The notes: a model not told the origin generated them from the letters alone. A stretch of DNA of 64,000 nt from UBA6168 sp041163745 (GCA_041163745.1 JBEAQU010000087.1:1-64000), one strand, 5' to 3'; positions 35,630-45,337 are shown, counted from the stretch's first letter. Translations and numbers: made by a program.

Positions 35630-36691
35630 ATGCGAATCTTCCGATCGTCCTGGTGGCTGGCCGTCCTGGTGCTGGGCGGATGGTGCGGTCAATTGTCCGG
35701 ACAAGTGACGGGCGGCCAAAGGGTCTTCGGGTTCCTCCAATTGCCTGTTTCCGCCCGGCTGACCGCCCTGGGGGGCCATCAGCTGGGGGTCCGGGATGAG
35801 GACCCGGCCTTCGCCTGGTCCAACCCGGCCGTCCTCAATCCTTCGATGCACGGACGGGTGAATGCCAACCACCAATGGTACGTGGCGGACATTTCCGGGG
35901 GCTACGCCTCGGCGGCCTTCCGTTCGAAGGCATGGGACGCCACCCTCCACGGTGGCATCCGGTACCTTTCCTACGGGGATTTCCAGGGAACCGACCCGAC
36001 GGGACTGGCGACCGAACCGTTCCGTGCCGGGGAATATGCGGTGGTGGCCGGCATCGGCAAACAACTGTACGAGCGGCTCAGCGTAGGTGCCAACATCCGC
36101 TTGGTAACCGCCCGATACGAGCGCTACCAGTCGACCGGGATGACGGCGGATGTAGGGGTCCTGTATCATGACACGACCCGGCTGCTGCACCTGAGCCTGG
36201 TACTGCAGCATATGGGCTGGCAAATGCGGCCCTTCCTGGAAGGTGTCCGCGAGCCGCTTCCTTTCGAGGCGCAGCTGGGCCTGACGAAAAGGCTGCGGCA
36301 CATGCCGTTCCGGCTGGGCATCGTTTACCGGTACCTGGACCGCTGGAACATATCCTACGACGACCCTTCCGCTGCGGAGCCGGGTGTTTTCGGTTTCGGC
36401 GAGCCGGGTGCCGTATCGGACGGCAGTTCCTGGGTGGACAACCTGGCCCGGCATTTCGTCTTCAACGGGGAATTCCTGTTGGGACGGGGGGAGACCCTGC
36501 GCCTGGGCCTGGGGTACAACCACCTTCATCGAAAGGAACTTCAATTGGAGAACCTGCGCAGCCTGGCCGGGTTCAGCATGGGCGTGGGGGTCAGGATCCG
36601 CCGCTTCCAACTGACTTACGGTCGTTCCGTCGCGCACCTGGGCGCCGGAACAAACCATTTCAGCCTAACCTTCAACCTTCCGAAGACATGA
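35630..36691 (+). CDS. porQ: Type IX secretion system protein PorQ
   Basis: 353 residues. Signal peptide to about residue 25 (LSGQ), then GGQRVFGFLQLPVSARLTALGG, the conserved PorQ start, and a predicted outer-membrane beta-barrel with alternating strands ending in LTFNLPKT. PorQ works with PorU, PorV and PorZ at the cell surface, where T9SS cargo is processed and attached. It overlaps the following enoyl-CoA hydratase start by 4 bases (ATGA). Confidence 0.88.
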   Translation: MRIFRSSWWLAVLVLGGWCGQLSGQVTGGQRVFGFLQLPVSARLTALGGHQLGVRDEDPAFAWSNPAVLNPSMHGRVNANHQWYVADISGGYASAAFRSKAWDATLHGGIRYLSYGDFQGTDPTGLATEPFRAGEYAVVAGIGKQLYERLSVGANIRLVTARYERYQSTGMTADVGVLYHDTTRLLHLSLVLQHMGWQMRPFLEGVREPLPFEAQLGLTKRLRHMPFRLGIVYRYLDRWNISYDDPSAAEPGVFGFGEPGAVSDGSSWVDNLARHFVFNGEFLLGRGETLRLGLGYNHLHRKELQLENLRSLAGFSMGVGVRIRRFQLTYGRSVAHLGAGTNHFSLTFNLPKT

Positions 36692-37479
36692 CGACCTACG
36701 AACACCTGCAACTTGAAGGCCCGGACGAAGACGGTATCGCAGTGCTGACCATCTGCCGGGAAGCTGCCTTGAACGCACTCAACCGGGCCACCATGGCCGA
36801 GCTCGGCCATTTTTTCCGGGAGAAGGCCCCTGCCTGGCCGTCGCTTACCGGTATCATCGTGACGGGTGCCGGCCAAAAGGCATTCGTGGCAGGTGCCGAC
36901 ATCAAGGAATTCCTGTCCCTGGATGCGGAGGGCGCCGCCGCCATGTCCAGGGAGGGCCAATCCGTCTTCTTCGCTATCGAACGATTCCCCAGACCGGTGG
37001 TGGCGGCTGTCAACGGATTCGCGCTTGGCGGCGGGTGCGAGCTGGCCATGGCCTGCCACCTGCGCATCGCCGCGGAAAACGCCAGGTTCGGACAACCGGA
37101 AGTCAACCTGGGCCTGATTCCCGGCTATGGTGGCACCCAGCGCCTGGTACGCTATGCAGGCAAGGGAAAGGCCTTGGAATGGATGCTGACAGGGGATATG
37201 GTATCGGCAGCGGAGGCAAGGGAACTCGGGCTGGTCAACCAGGTCGTGCCGGTCGGAACAGCCGTTGAGTCGGCCCGGGCGTTGCTCCGCAAGATCGGGG
37301 AAAAAGGTCCCGTCGCCGTTACGGAGGTCATCAAGGCCGTCAACGCTTATTTCGACCCTGGAACCGACGGCTACGAACAAGAGGTCCTTTCCTTCGGAAA
37401 GGCCGCCGGAACCGCCGATTTCCAAGAAGGCGCACAGGCTTTCATCGAAAAGCGGAAGGCCCGCTTCACCGGTCGATGA
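36688..37479 (+). CDS. Enoyl-CoA hydratase/isomerase family protein
   Basis: 263 residues, crotonase fold. Oxyanion-hole motifs are present: AFVAGADIKEFL and GFALGGGCELAMACHLRIA. Both catalytic glutamates of true hydratases can be placed (GGGCELAMAC; FGQPEVNLGLIPGYGGTQRL). It probably hydrates 2-enoyl-CoA in fatty-acid beta-oxidation or a related pathway. Translationally coupled to porQ by a 4-base overlap, with no obvious functional link. Convergent with the TonB-dependent receptor (23-base gap). Confidence 0.92.
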   Translation: MTTYEHLQLEGPDEDGIAVLTICREAALNALNRATMAELGHFFREKAPAWPSLTGIIVTGAGQKAFVAGADIKEFLSLDAEGAAAMSREGQSVFFAIERFPRPVVAAVNGFALGGGCELAMACHLRIAAENARFGQPEVNLGLIPGYGGTQRLVRYAGKGKALEWMLTGDMVSAAEARELGLVNQVVPVGTAVESARALLRKIGEKGPVAVTEVIKAVNAYFDPGTDGYEQEVLSFGKAAGTADFQEGAQAFIEKRKARFTGR

Positions 37480-37502
37480 AAGCCGTGAGCAGCGGCTGTG
37501 CT

Positions 37503-40049
37503 TCAGAATTCCAGTCGCCAGCGCAGGTTGAGCCGTCGGCCCGTCAGGTAGTTGGGTATGGCGAACTGTTGGCTGAAAACCGTCTTGATCCAGGTTCGGG
37601 AAGCTTCGTTCTGTACCTGCATCAGGTTGAAGATTTCCAGACTCAACCAGGAGGCCTTCCCGAAACGCAACGGATGCCGCGGTTTCTCCGCCAACCAGGT
37701 CTCGTCCCAAACTTTCAACGAAAATCCGATGTCGACCCGGTGGTAAGGTTTGAACCGGTAGGTGTTTCGGAAAATCCGGTTGTCATCCTTTAGGCCGTAT
37801 GGCAGCCCCGTTCCGATGAAAAGGCTGAGGTTCATCTTGAAATGCTCGTTTCGGGGCAGGTAGTCCTGAAAGAATACGGACAAGGTCAGCAGCTGGTCGG
37901 AAGGACGGGGAACGTACCGGACGGGCACCCCGTCCTGCTGACCGACGGCACGGTCGCGGTGCGCCACCCCTTCCAGGCGCTCCCGGGCGCGCAGGAAGGA
38001 AAGATTGACCCAGGATTCCACGCCGGGGACGAACTCCCCGTTCAGCCGAAGGTCCACACCTGTCACGTACCCCGTGGCATTGTTCGCTCCCTCGTACCGG
38101 ATGCGCACATTGTCGATTTCATAAGATACGATGTCCCAGAGCCGCTTGTAATACGCTTCCATGATCAGACGGAAACGGGTGGGGCTCAGCCGGCCGAGGA
38201 AAAAATCATAGGTGAAACCACCGACGATATGGGCGGATTTCTGTGCCAGCACATCCCGGTTGACGAGCCCTTGGGGGTTGCGTAGCTCCCGGTAGAAGGG
38301 CGGCTGGTAGTACAGCCCTGCCGCCAGGCGCCAGGAGATGTCCCGACGGGACCGCAGGGATTTGTAAAGCAACTGCGCCCGGGGCGTCAGGAAGAATTCC
38401 CGGTTGAGGTCCCACCAGGCCGCCCGGACACCCGCCGACAGCTTCAGTTCCCCGATGCTGTCGTTGCGCCAGGTGTACGTGTCCTGGAAATAGGCGTTTA
38501 GACGGCGGGAGGACAGGCGGTTTTGTGTTTTGAGCACGCTGTACAGCAGCAGCCGGGCAGTATCGTAGGGCAGGGAATAACCGGCGCTGTCCAGTCGCTC
38601 CCATTCGTTGATACGGTCGCGGATGTCTTCCAGCTGGTATTTCAACCCCCACTGGAGAAAATGGGAGGATTGCGGTGCCGCCAGCAGGGAGTCGGCGGGA
38701 CGCTCCAACTCCAATCCTCCCTTCAGTTCCGCGGTGGCGACGACGGCATCCAGAAAGTTGCGGACATATTGGTGCTGGGTGCCGGCGCCCAACTCCGCCA
38801 CCACCTCACCGAAGTCCCCGCTGCCCAGGTCCGATTCGATCTGCCGCAGACTGTACCGGCCGATGATGTCGAACCGCTCGTTCTCATCGCTTCGGTATGC
38901 CGACACCAGCAGTTTCGTGAAGACCGGATGACGTTCCCGGTCCGGAAGCCAGGTGAGGGACAGCCCGGCCAACTGGGTCGTGAAATCGTCGCGTTCCTGG
39001 CCTTCGAACTCACTGAACAACTCCAGGGCGTAGTTCACCAACCCGAATGCCGTGCTACGGGTGGAGGGCACGAAGTAGAAATTGGACCGGTTGTAGTTCA
39101 GCAGGCAGCCCAGTTGCCAATCCCGGTGGAGGTCGTAGGTGAGGTAAGCCTGCACGTCCGCGAAATCCGGGTTGTATTCCCCCTCCACATCCAGGGTGCC
39201 GAGCAGGTAGCGGGTGGTCTTGTAACGGATACCCGCCAGGTATCGCAGCCGCTTGTACGGGTCGGTACCGGGCTGGACACTGCCCTCCAGGTGGGCGGAC
39301 CCACCCAGGAGGCTGGCAGCGGCGCTGCCGCCGAATCTTTCGGGCCGCTTGTACCGGATATCCAGTACACTGGATTGCTTGTCCCCATACCGTGCCTCGA
39401 ATCCACCGGCGGAAAAGACCAGGTTCTGGACCAGGTCGATGTTGGGAAAGGTCAGTCCCTCCTGCTGGCCCGCCCGGATCAGTTGCGGGCGGTATATCTC
39501 GAAATCGTTGACATACACCAGGTTCTCATCGTAGTTCCCGCCCCTGACATTATACTGGCTCGTCAGTTCGCCACCTGCCCCGCTGCTGGTTCCCAATGCA
39601 ATGTGCGGCAGGATGCTCTCCAGGTTGCCGGTCGCCACCGGCAACAATTTCATGGCCGACAGCTCCTCCCGAATCATGCCGCCTTGCTCCAGCCGGCTTT
39701 CCTGAACGAGAACCTCGACGGAGGCATCCGCAGGGGAAAGCCGCATATCCAGCTGCCGGACGGCATCCGCCGGCATCGGGGTGATGTCCAGCACCGCTTC
39801 CTTGTACCCGATGCGCGAAAATACCAATACCATGGACTGCCCCGCCGGAACGGCCAGCTCCCAATCGCCGTTCGCATCCGTTTCGGTGGCGGTCGTCGTC
39901 CCCCGAAGATATACGGTGGCCAACTCCACCGGCTCGGCCGACATCGCATCGGTCAGGCGGCCGGTCAGCCGCCCCCAAGCTTCCTGGGCCCTCCCTTCCT
40001 GCATGACCGCCATCCCAACCCAAAACATCCATGTCAAGTGTCGCTTCAT
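37503..40049 (-). CDS. TonB-dependent receptor with carboxypeptidase-like N-terminal domain
   Basis: 848 residues from ATG 40049, which gives a signal peptide ending EGRAQ. Residues about 25-115 are a carboxypeptidase-regulatory-like beta-sandwich (GRLTDAMSAEPVELATVYL), followed by a plug domain (SQYNVRGGNYDENLVYVND, typical of the Bacteroidota receptor plug) and a beta-barrel ending in a C-terminal aromatic residue (LRWRLEF). It imports an unknown ligand across the outer membrane using TonB and the ExbB/ExbD motor. No SusD partner is adjacent. Confidence 0.92.
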   Translation of the reverse strand: MKRHLTWMFWVGMAVMQEGRAQEAWGRLTGRLTDAMSAEPVELATVYLRGTTTATETDANGDWELAVPAGQSMVLVFSRIGYKEAVLDITPMPADAVRQLDMRLSPADASVEVLVQESRLEQGGMIREELSAMKLLPVATGNLESILPHIALGTSSGAGGELTSQYNVRGGNYDENLVYVNDFEIYRPQLIRAGQQEGLTFPNIDLVQNLVFSAGGFEARYGDKQSSVLDIRYKRPERFGGSAAASLLGGSAHLEGSVQPGTDPYKRLRYLAGIRYKTTRYLLGTLDVEGEYNPDFADVQAYLTYDLHRDWQLGCLLNYNRSNFYFVPSTRSTAFGLVNYALELFSEFEGQERDDFTTQLAGLSLTWLPDRERHPVFTKLLVSAYRSDENERFDIIGRYSLRQIESDLGSGDFGEVVAELGAGTQHQYVRNFLDAVVATAELKGGLELERPADSLLAAPQSSHFLQWGLKYQLEDIRDRINEWERLDSAGYSLPYDTARLLLYSVLKTQNRLSSRRLNAYFQDTYTWRNDSIGELKLSAGVRAAWWDLNREFFLTPRAQLLYKSLRSRRDISWRLAAGLYYQPPFYRELRNPQGLVNRDVLAQKSAHIVGGFTYDFFLGRLSPTRFRLIMEAYYKRLWDIVSYEIDNVRIRYEGANNATGYVTGVDLRLNGEFVPGVESWVNLSFLRARERLEGVAHRDRAVGQQDGVPVRYVPRPSDQLLTLSVFFQDYLPRNEHFKMNLSLFIGTGLPYGLKDDNRIFRNTYRFKPYHRVDIGFSLKVWDETWLAEKPRHPLRFGKASWLSLEIFNLMQVQNEASRTWIKTVFSQQFAIPNYLTGRRLNLRWRLEF

Positions 40050-40074
40050 CGGTATCGCTATCGTTTGAAAAGAA

Positions 40075-40103
40075 CAAAGGTAACCCATATTTCCCTGGCG
40101 CAA
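40075..40103 (-). promoter_or_regulatory. Candidate promoter of the TonB-dependent receptor
   Basis: On the minus strand TACCTTTG (40082-40075) with TTG (40103-40101) 18 bases upstream, placed 25 bases before the receptor ATG. Confidence 0.45.
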
Positions 40104-40232
40104 GACTCCGGCCGCCGCCATCGCGCAATATTCCCCCTTCCTGCCGGCCACCCGCTTCCTTTCCTTCCGACACTGACAATTGTCACAACCGCCATACGGT
40201 CTTTATCACCTTCCCGTGGGCATGCACCGCGG

Positions 40233-40240
40233 TACTTTTG
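40233..40240 (+). promoter_or_regulatory. Candidate -7 box upstream of the YceI gene
   Basis: TACTTTTG matches TAnnTTTG and lies 21 bases before the YceI ATG. The -33 position reads TTC rather than TTG. Confidence 0.4.
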
Positions 40241-40261
40241 TCATAAATCAATCGGACAATC

Positions 40262-40849
40262 ATGAAAAACGCAATCCTGCTACTCCTGTTGCTCCCCGCC
40301 CTTCTTCCGAATCATGCCCTGTCCCAGGAAGGCTTCGAACTCATGGACGCCACCATCCGGATGGAAGGCACCTCCACCCTCCACGACTGGACAGCGGAGG
40401 TGACGAAAATCTCCGGGAAGGCAGCGCTGCTGCTCAGCGACCAGACGCTGCGTGACATCCCCACCCTATCCATCTCGATGCAGGTGCGTTCCATCCGAAG
40501 CGAAAAGGGCTCGGTCATGGACAACAACATCCGCAAGACCATGCAGGCGGACAAATACCCCGACATTCGTTTCCAGCTGACCAATATCGTCCGACTGACC
40601 AGAAAGGACGGCGGGTACGACATCCTGGCTGACGGCAACCTGACCATAGCCGGTGTCACCAAGACCGTCCGGCTCCCGGTCTCCGCCACCCAACAAGGCG
40701 ACCGGTTCCAATTCAAGGGAAGCCACCGGCTCCGCATGACGGATTTCAAACTCGAACCGCCCGTGATGTTCCTCGGCAGCCTCAAGACCGGAGACGAGGT
40801 CACCATCCACTTCGAATCCACTTTCCAAAAGCCCAGCCATCCGCAGTAA
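40262..40849 (+). CDS. YceI family protein
   Basis: 195 residues. Signal peptide ending ALSQ, then a YceI lipocalin-like fold: MEGTSTLHDWTAEV near the start, SVMDNNIRKTMQADKYPDI in the middle, LADGNLTIAGVTKTVRLPV and MTDFKLEPPVMFLGSLKTGDEVTI at the end. YceI proteins are periplasmic and bind polyisoprenoid or other hydrophobic ligands. Followed after about 70 bases by a porin-like gene on the same strand, with which it may be cotranscribed. Confidence 0.92.
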   Translation: MKNAILLLLLLPALLPNHALSQEGFELMDATIRMEGTSTLHDWTAEVTKISGKAALLLSDQTLRDIPTLSISMQVRSIRSEKGSVMDNNIRKTMQADKYPDIRFQLTNIVRLTRKDGGYDILADGNLTIAGVTKTVRLPVSATQQGDRFQFKGSHRLRMTDFKLEPPVMFLGSLKTGDEVTIHFESTFQKPSHPQ

Positions 40850-40918
40850 CCGCTGAAAATCTAACGCCTTTTCCCACACCAACCCAACCCGCTTTATTCA
40901 CCTTCAAACAAACGAAAA

Positions 40919-42256
40919 ATGAAAAAGTCTTTCTTCTCCCTGCTGACAGCCACCCTCGTGTCGCTATCGTCCTACCTTCCGTTGCACGCTCAGAACGAAT
41001 TGGGATATTTCCGGCCTTACGACCAACGCGGACTCAACATGTTCGAAACACCGAGAACGGAGGATAGCGGCGAGAAAGGTTTCAAGGTACGCCTCGGCGG
41101 CAATTTCACGCAGCAGTTCCAGGCCCTGCAGCATGAGACAGGTTCCCCTTCCAGGGATGCGGACGGCAACGGCCAACCGGACGCAAACTCCGTGCTGATC
41201 AACCTTTCCAATGGCTTCAACCTCGCCACCGCCAACATGAACATCGATGCACAGCTCATGGAAGGGGTCCGCGTCAATCTGGTCACCTACCTTTCCTCGC
41301 GCCACCACCCGGAAGGCTGGGTGAAAGGCGGATACCTCCAATTCGACAAACTGCCCTTCCTGAACAGCTCTTTCGTGGATAATGTCATGAACAACCTGAC
41401 CATCAAAGCCGGACACATGGAAATAAACTACGGTGACGCTCACTTCCGCCGCAGTGACAATGGCGCCACCCTGCACAATCCTTTCGTCGAAAACTATATC
41501 ATGGACGCCTTCACCACCGAAATAGGCGCCGAAGCCATCTACCAGAAAAACGGTGTCATCGCTGTCGGTTCCGTGACCAGCGGGGAAATCAAAGGCGACG
41601 TTCTGGCCCAGCCCACCCTTTCCAGCGACGCCCTCGATGACAACAACAAGAAGCTGCCCGCCTTCATCGGAAAACTGGGCTTCGACAAATCACCGAACGA
41701 TGACCTCCGGATACGCGTCACCGGTTCGGCATACTACACGGCCAGCTCCGCCCGCAACACACTCTATGGCGGCGACCGTACCGGCTCGCGCTACTACCTG
41801 GTGATGGAAAATGCCGAGGCCAAAACCGACACCAAGTTCACCTCCGGCCGCTACAACCCCGGCTTCGTGGACAAGGTGGCTTCCTTCATGGGCAATCTGT
41901 TTGTCCAATACAAAGGTTGGGAATTCTTCGGAACGTACGAAAATGCCAACGGCCGCGCCTCCAACGAATCCGACATGCGCAACGCGACCCAGCTCGCCGG
42001 CGACCTGATCTGCCGCTTTGGCAAACAGGACAATTTCTACGTCGGCGGCCGCTACAATACCATGACCGCCGAAGTACTCAATGCAAATGATGTGACCATC
42101 CAACGATTCGCCGCCGCCGCCGGCTGGTATCTCAACCGGTATGTGCTGATCAAAGCGGAATACGTCAACCAGGATTACGACGGGTTCCCCGAAACGAGCC
42201 TGTTCCACAACGGCCGCTTCAACGGCTTCATGCTGGAGGCAGCCCTCGGTTTCTGA
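40919..42256 (+). CDS. Porin-like outer-membrane beta-barrel protein
   Basis: 445 residues. Signal peptide ending LHAQ. Alternating beta-strand pattern, tyrosine and glycine-rich, ending in LEAALGF with terminal phenylalanine, as in outer-membrane barrels. The KVRLGGNFTQQFQAL start and the FTTEIGAEAIYQKNGV segment resemble a Bacteroidota porin family found beside YceI genes. Substrate unknown. Terminator about 180 bases downstream. Confidence 0.8.
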   Translation: MKKSFFSLLTATLVSLSSYLPLHAQNELGYFRPYDQRGLNMFETPRTEDSGEKGFKVRLGGNFTQQFQALQHETGSPSRDADGNGQPDANSVLINLSNGFNLATANMNIDAQLMEGVRVNLVTYLSSRHHPEGWVKGGYLQFDKLPFLNSSFVDNVMNNLTIKAGHMEINYGDAHFRRSDNGATLHNPFVENYIMDAFTTEIGAEAIYQKNGVIAVGSVTSGEIKGDVLAQPTLSSDALDDNNKKLPAFIGKLGFDKSPNDDLRIRVTGSAYYTASSARNTLYGGDRTGSRYYLVMENAEAKTDTKFTSGRYNPGFVDKVASFMGNLFVQYKGWEFFGTYENANGRASNESDMRNATQLAGDLICRFGKQDNFYVGGRYNTMTAEVLNANDVTIQRFAAAAGWYLNRYVLIKAEYVNQDYDGFPETSLFHNGRFNGFMLEAALGF

Positions 42257-42570
42257 CCGGCTCGCAACACCCACTGCATCACCCCGGCCGAGTACAGGGG
42301 GGTATGCCCCCTGCCCCTGCCATGACCAACCGAATGTGACAAGCTGCACGCCCCCGGGCATCCCTGGCGCAGGCCCGTCCTGTCCGGATCTTCGATCCCC
42401 CTCGAACCGACCTCAGCCCTGCGCAAAGTTCCCATCGGAAGGCTTCCTGTTCGCCATCGGCTGACGGAAGCCTTTTTTAACTTGGATTTGTTGCGACCGG
42501 GTCCGCCAAGCCGCGAAACCGCTTTTCGTCACCTTGGTGACCCCGTCGCAACCAACCTGAATCGCCCGCC
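42257..42570. other. Intergenic region with terminator
   Basis: No gene. It contains the hairpin terminator at 42439-42478, which closes the YceI-porin unit. Confidence 0.6.
42439..42478 (+). terminator. Rho-independent terminator after the porin gene
   Basis: Stem AAGGCTTCC / GGAAGCCTT with an 18-base loop, followed by a run of six T. Confidence 0.85.
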
Positions 42571-43239
42571 ATGAAACGGTTGCTATCTTTGCTCCGAACC
42601 TGTTCCCGGTGGCTCCTCCCGGCTGCTTTCCTGCCGGCGGCCTATAACCAACCTGCCATGCCAGACCTGCCTGACAAGGATGCAACCAGCCACCGCTTCC
42701 GGATAACGGACAACAGCTCCCTTTCCCTGGAAGGCAAGACCAATGTCAATGTGTTCCGGTGCCGATGTACGGAAAAGTTTTTCCGGCAGGAGTATAGCGC
42801 CCTTTCCGCCGCCACCCCCAGCGAATCGCTGCATTTCCGAAACACCGGCCTCGCACTGCCTGTCGCCAGCCTGGACTGCGGCAACAAACTCATGAACAAA
42901 GACCTGCAAAAAGCTTTGCGCCATGATCTGCACCCTTTCATCCATATTTACCTGCGGGAAGTGAAACCCGACAAATGCCATCGGCTGTCCGCCGGAAACG
43001 ACTGGATACGACTCAAGGCGCTGACCTGCATCTCCATCAATGGAATGGATAAGGAATATTGGCTGGATGTGAATGCGCTCCGCCTCTCCTCCACCCGCTA
43101 TCGGTTCGTCTGCGCGAAACGCATCGACATGACGGATTTCGGCATCACACCTCCATCCGCCATGATGGGGATGGTCCGCGTGGAAAACGATATTGTCATC
43201 CGGATGGATCTGGAAATAGCCCTTGACGAATCGCTCTGA
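42571..43239 (+). CDS. YceI-like domain protein (start uncertain)
   Basis: 222 residues from ATG 42571, or 193 from ATG 42658. The YceI-like pattern is SLSLEGKTNVNVFRCRC early, ALPVASLDCGNKLMNKDL in the middle, and MTDFGITPPSAMMGMVRVEN then VIRMDLEIAL at the end. The longer start gives a plausible signal peptide (MKRLLSLLRTCSRWLLPAAF). A perfect -7 box (TATCTTTG at 42584-42591) lies inside that extension, 74 bases before ATG 42658. Probably periplasmic if the long form is used. Convergent with the phosphopantetheinyl transferase gene. Confidence 0.8.
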   Translation: MKRLLSLLRTCSRWLLPAAFLPAAYNQPAMPDLPDKDATSHRFRITDNSSLSLEGKTNVNVFRCRCTEKFFRQEYSALSAATPSESLHFRNTGLALPVASLDCGNKLMNKDLQKALRHDLHPFIHIYLREVKPDKCHRLSAGNDWIRLKALTCISINGMDKEYWLDVNALRLSSTRYRFVCAKRIDMTDFGITPPSAMMGMVRVENDIVIRMDLEIALDESL

Positions 43240-43275
43240 CCCATACCCGCCCCACAGCGGATGGACCGGTCCGGT

Positions 43276-44025
43276 TCATTGGAATTGGACCTCCGTCATC
43301 CGCATCCGGCCAGGCTGCTGCTGCCCGATGTCAGCCGCCGGAACGGCCAGGGTCAGGACGGCCATTTCATCCTCCAAGGTGTACATGGTGAAACGAGTTT
43401 GCTTGTAGGGCAGGAGCCGCTCATCCGTGACCGGAATCCGGCTCACCGGACTGGAGAGGTCGATTTTGGTCGCGTCGCCCACCACCCGTACGCCGGTCGC
43501 TTTCAACAGCGCCTCCTTTTGCGTGATGTGGCGGAAATAATCCCGATGATTGAAGATTCGGTCACATTCCTGAATAGAAAAATAATATCCGGCAAAATTC
43601 CAATAGGAAAAGGAAGTGTTGATGAGTTCCACATCCACGCCGATCTCCCGACCGCTCAAATCGATCGCAACGGTGGCGACGGAACCGGAACTGGCAAGAT
43701 TGAACGGCAAGATGCCTTTGTACTGCTGGAAATACGGCTTCCCATAGGTATCCTCCGCTATGACCAGGTCGCCGGCAGGTTCTCCGAGGATGTCCGCGGC
43801 TATTTTCCGCAGCATTCCCCAGGATGCCAGATAGACGTTCCGACGCCCCTGGTCCTTGAACCGCGAAGCCTTGGCCAGCTCCGCCGGTGTCAGCAATCTT
43901 CCCAATTCGAAAATATACTCGCTCGGCAACTTGTTCACGTCCAGGATGACAAGGCGTACCCCGGAGGCACCCGGTTCCTTGTCCATATCCACCAATTGTA
44001 TGGCTTCCTCCGCAAAGTATTTCAT
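43276..44025 (-). CDS. 4'-phosphopantetheinyl transferase superfamily protein
   Basis: 249 residues, Sfp-type length. Magnesium-binding motif GREIGVDVELI and the second motif with TQKEALLKATGVRV (the usual WxxKEA, here HITQKEA). It transfers 4'-phosphopantetheine from CoA to carrier proteins. No polyketide or non-ribosomal peptide genes are nearby; carrier-protein targets could be elsewhere. Single gene on the minus strand. Confidence 0.88.
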   Translation of the reverse strand: MKYFAEEAIQLVDMDKEPGASGVRLVILDVNKLPSEYIFELGRLLTPAELAKASRFKDQGRRNVYLASWGMLRKIAADILGEPAGDLVIAEDTYGKPYFQQYKGILPFNLASSGSVATVAIDLSGREIGVDVELINTSFSYWNFAGYYFSIQECDRIFNHRDYFRHITQKEALLKATGVRVVGDATKIDLSSPVSRIPVTDERLLPYKQTRFTMYTLEDEMAVLTLAVPAADIGQQQPGRMRMTEVQFQ

Positions 44026-44398
44026 TTGTGTGCTGGGCTGTTGATAGTTGTTGTTTTTCCTAGAAGGATCATACCTGCTTCCGGACCGACAAACGGCGTA
44101 CGCTTCGCTCGGCGCAACAAGGGTGACACGGCAGCAGCCACGGACGGAATCTTGTGATCATCCTGCGCAGGTACCCGAAAATATGGATGACGGCCGGGAA
44201 ACTGTCTCTGCAGCAGGGCGCAGGTTGATATCCGGTCAAATGGAGGGGGAGTAATGGGTGGGAATACGGATGAGGTTGGTTGATGGCGACGACTCCCGTC
44301 GGATGCGTACTGTTTCTTTCCAAATACAATGCCCAGTTTGGCATTTGCACCAAATATACCAAAAGAGCGGTAATTACTTACCGAACAGCCGCTTGTCG
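44026..44398. other. Intergenic region
   Basis: No supported gene. On the minus strand TATATTTG (44358-44351) matches the -7 consensus; it lies just past the end of the SGNH gene and about 325 bases upstream of the phosphopantetheinyl transferase. No -33 recognised. Confidence 0.45.
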
Positions 44399-45334
44399 TC
44401 AGAAAAAAGGCGGCACAACGGAGGTGGCGGAGGAAATGTCCAGCAGGCCCTTTTCCTGCAACAAGCGGACATATCGGGCGGCACCCCGCTTATTGAGATG
44501 CTGATAATCGCCGAAACCCGTCGTATCCGTGACGGCACTGCTGAAATCGTATACCGGGATACCGCAGGCAGCGGATACCTCCCGGACCATGGCGTCCAGA
44601 TTTTCCAATCGGGAGACATAGTCAGGCAGATATGGATTCACCAACAAGCGGACCTCGACGCCTTTCCCGGCGGCATAGGCGACCATCCCCGCCAGCATGT
44701 CCAGTTGTTCCCGGTCATATTCGAAGGTATAAGGCGGCGCATCCCGGACCGCCGCCAACTGGTCGCCGGTGATGACGCGGTCCAGCAACCAGTCCGCATC
44801 CGTCCGATGCCGGTAGTACAAGGTACGGTAGTACACCTCGCTGTTGTAGCGGTACAGATGGAACAATCGGGAAAAGAAATACACGGTCGGATTTTGTTCC
44901 CGCACCAGTTGACGCAGCCTGTCGGAATGGTTTGTCAGGAACAGGAATTGCTGGACCAGCCGCTCGTCCATCTGCCGGTCCAGCATGGTGATGTCCATCA
45001 GCAGGAGGTCCGGCACCGGATGGCGGTCCAGGTAATCCCGCATCAACACGTTGGCCAATGCCAGGGGCAAGCCATTGTAACTCAGGTTCACGGTGGACAA
45101 ACCGGTGGCGGCTTCCAAGGACGGTTGGAAGAGACTCAGTCCGCGGGAGTTTCCCAACAGCAGCATTCGACCGTCACCGGCAGGACGGTACAGCCTCGTG
45201 TAACGGAATTGGCTTTGCGCTGCCAGACGCCCCAAGGCATACGCCAACACCCTGTCGCCGACGAACACGATCGACAGGAGCGCAACTCCCCAGCCCAGGA
45301 GCCTCTTTCCGCGCGGACGGATGGTTTCGGTCAT
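44399..45334 (-). CDS. SGNH/GDSL-like protein paired with an MBOAT acyltransferase
   Basis: 311 residues. One N-terminal membrane helix (about 12-32) is followed by an SGNH-like domain: MLLLGNSRGLSLFQPS (GxS block), PDLLLMDITML, and a GDYQHLNKRGAARYV end corresponding to the DxxH block. This resembles the DltD/AlgX-type partners that complete O-acyl transfer in the periplasm. It starts 3 bases after the MBOAT stop, so the two are coupled. Confidence 0.8.
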   Translation of the reverse strand: MTETIRPRGKRLLGWGVALLSIVFVGDRVLAYALGRLAAQSQFRYTRLYRPAGDGRMLLLGNSRGLSLFQPSLEAATGLSTVNLSYNGLPLALANVLMRDYLDRHPVPDLLLMDITMLDRQMDERLVQQFLFLTNHSDRLRQLVREQNPTVYFFSRLFHLYRYNSEVYYRTLYYRHRTDADWLLDRVITGDQLAAVRDAPPYTFEYDREQLDMLAGMVAYAAGKGVEVRLLVNPYLPDYVSRLENLDAMVREVSAACGIPVYDFSSAVTDTTGFGDYQHLNKRGAARYVRLLQEKGLLDISSATSVVPPFF

Positions 45335-45337
45335 GGT

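Noticed and set aside
38523..40265. A 580-codon plus-strand frame
   Set aside because: Antisense to the TonB-dependent receptor, which carries clear plug and barrel features.
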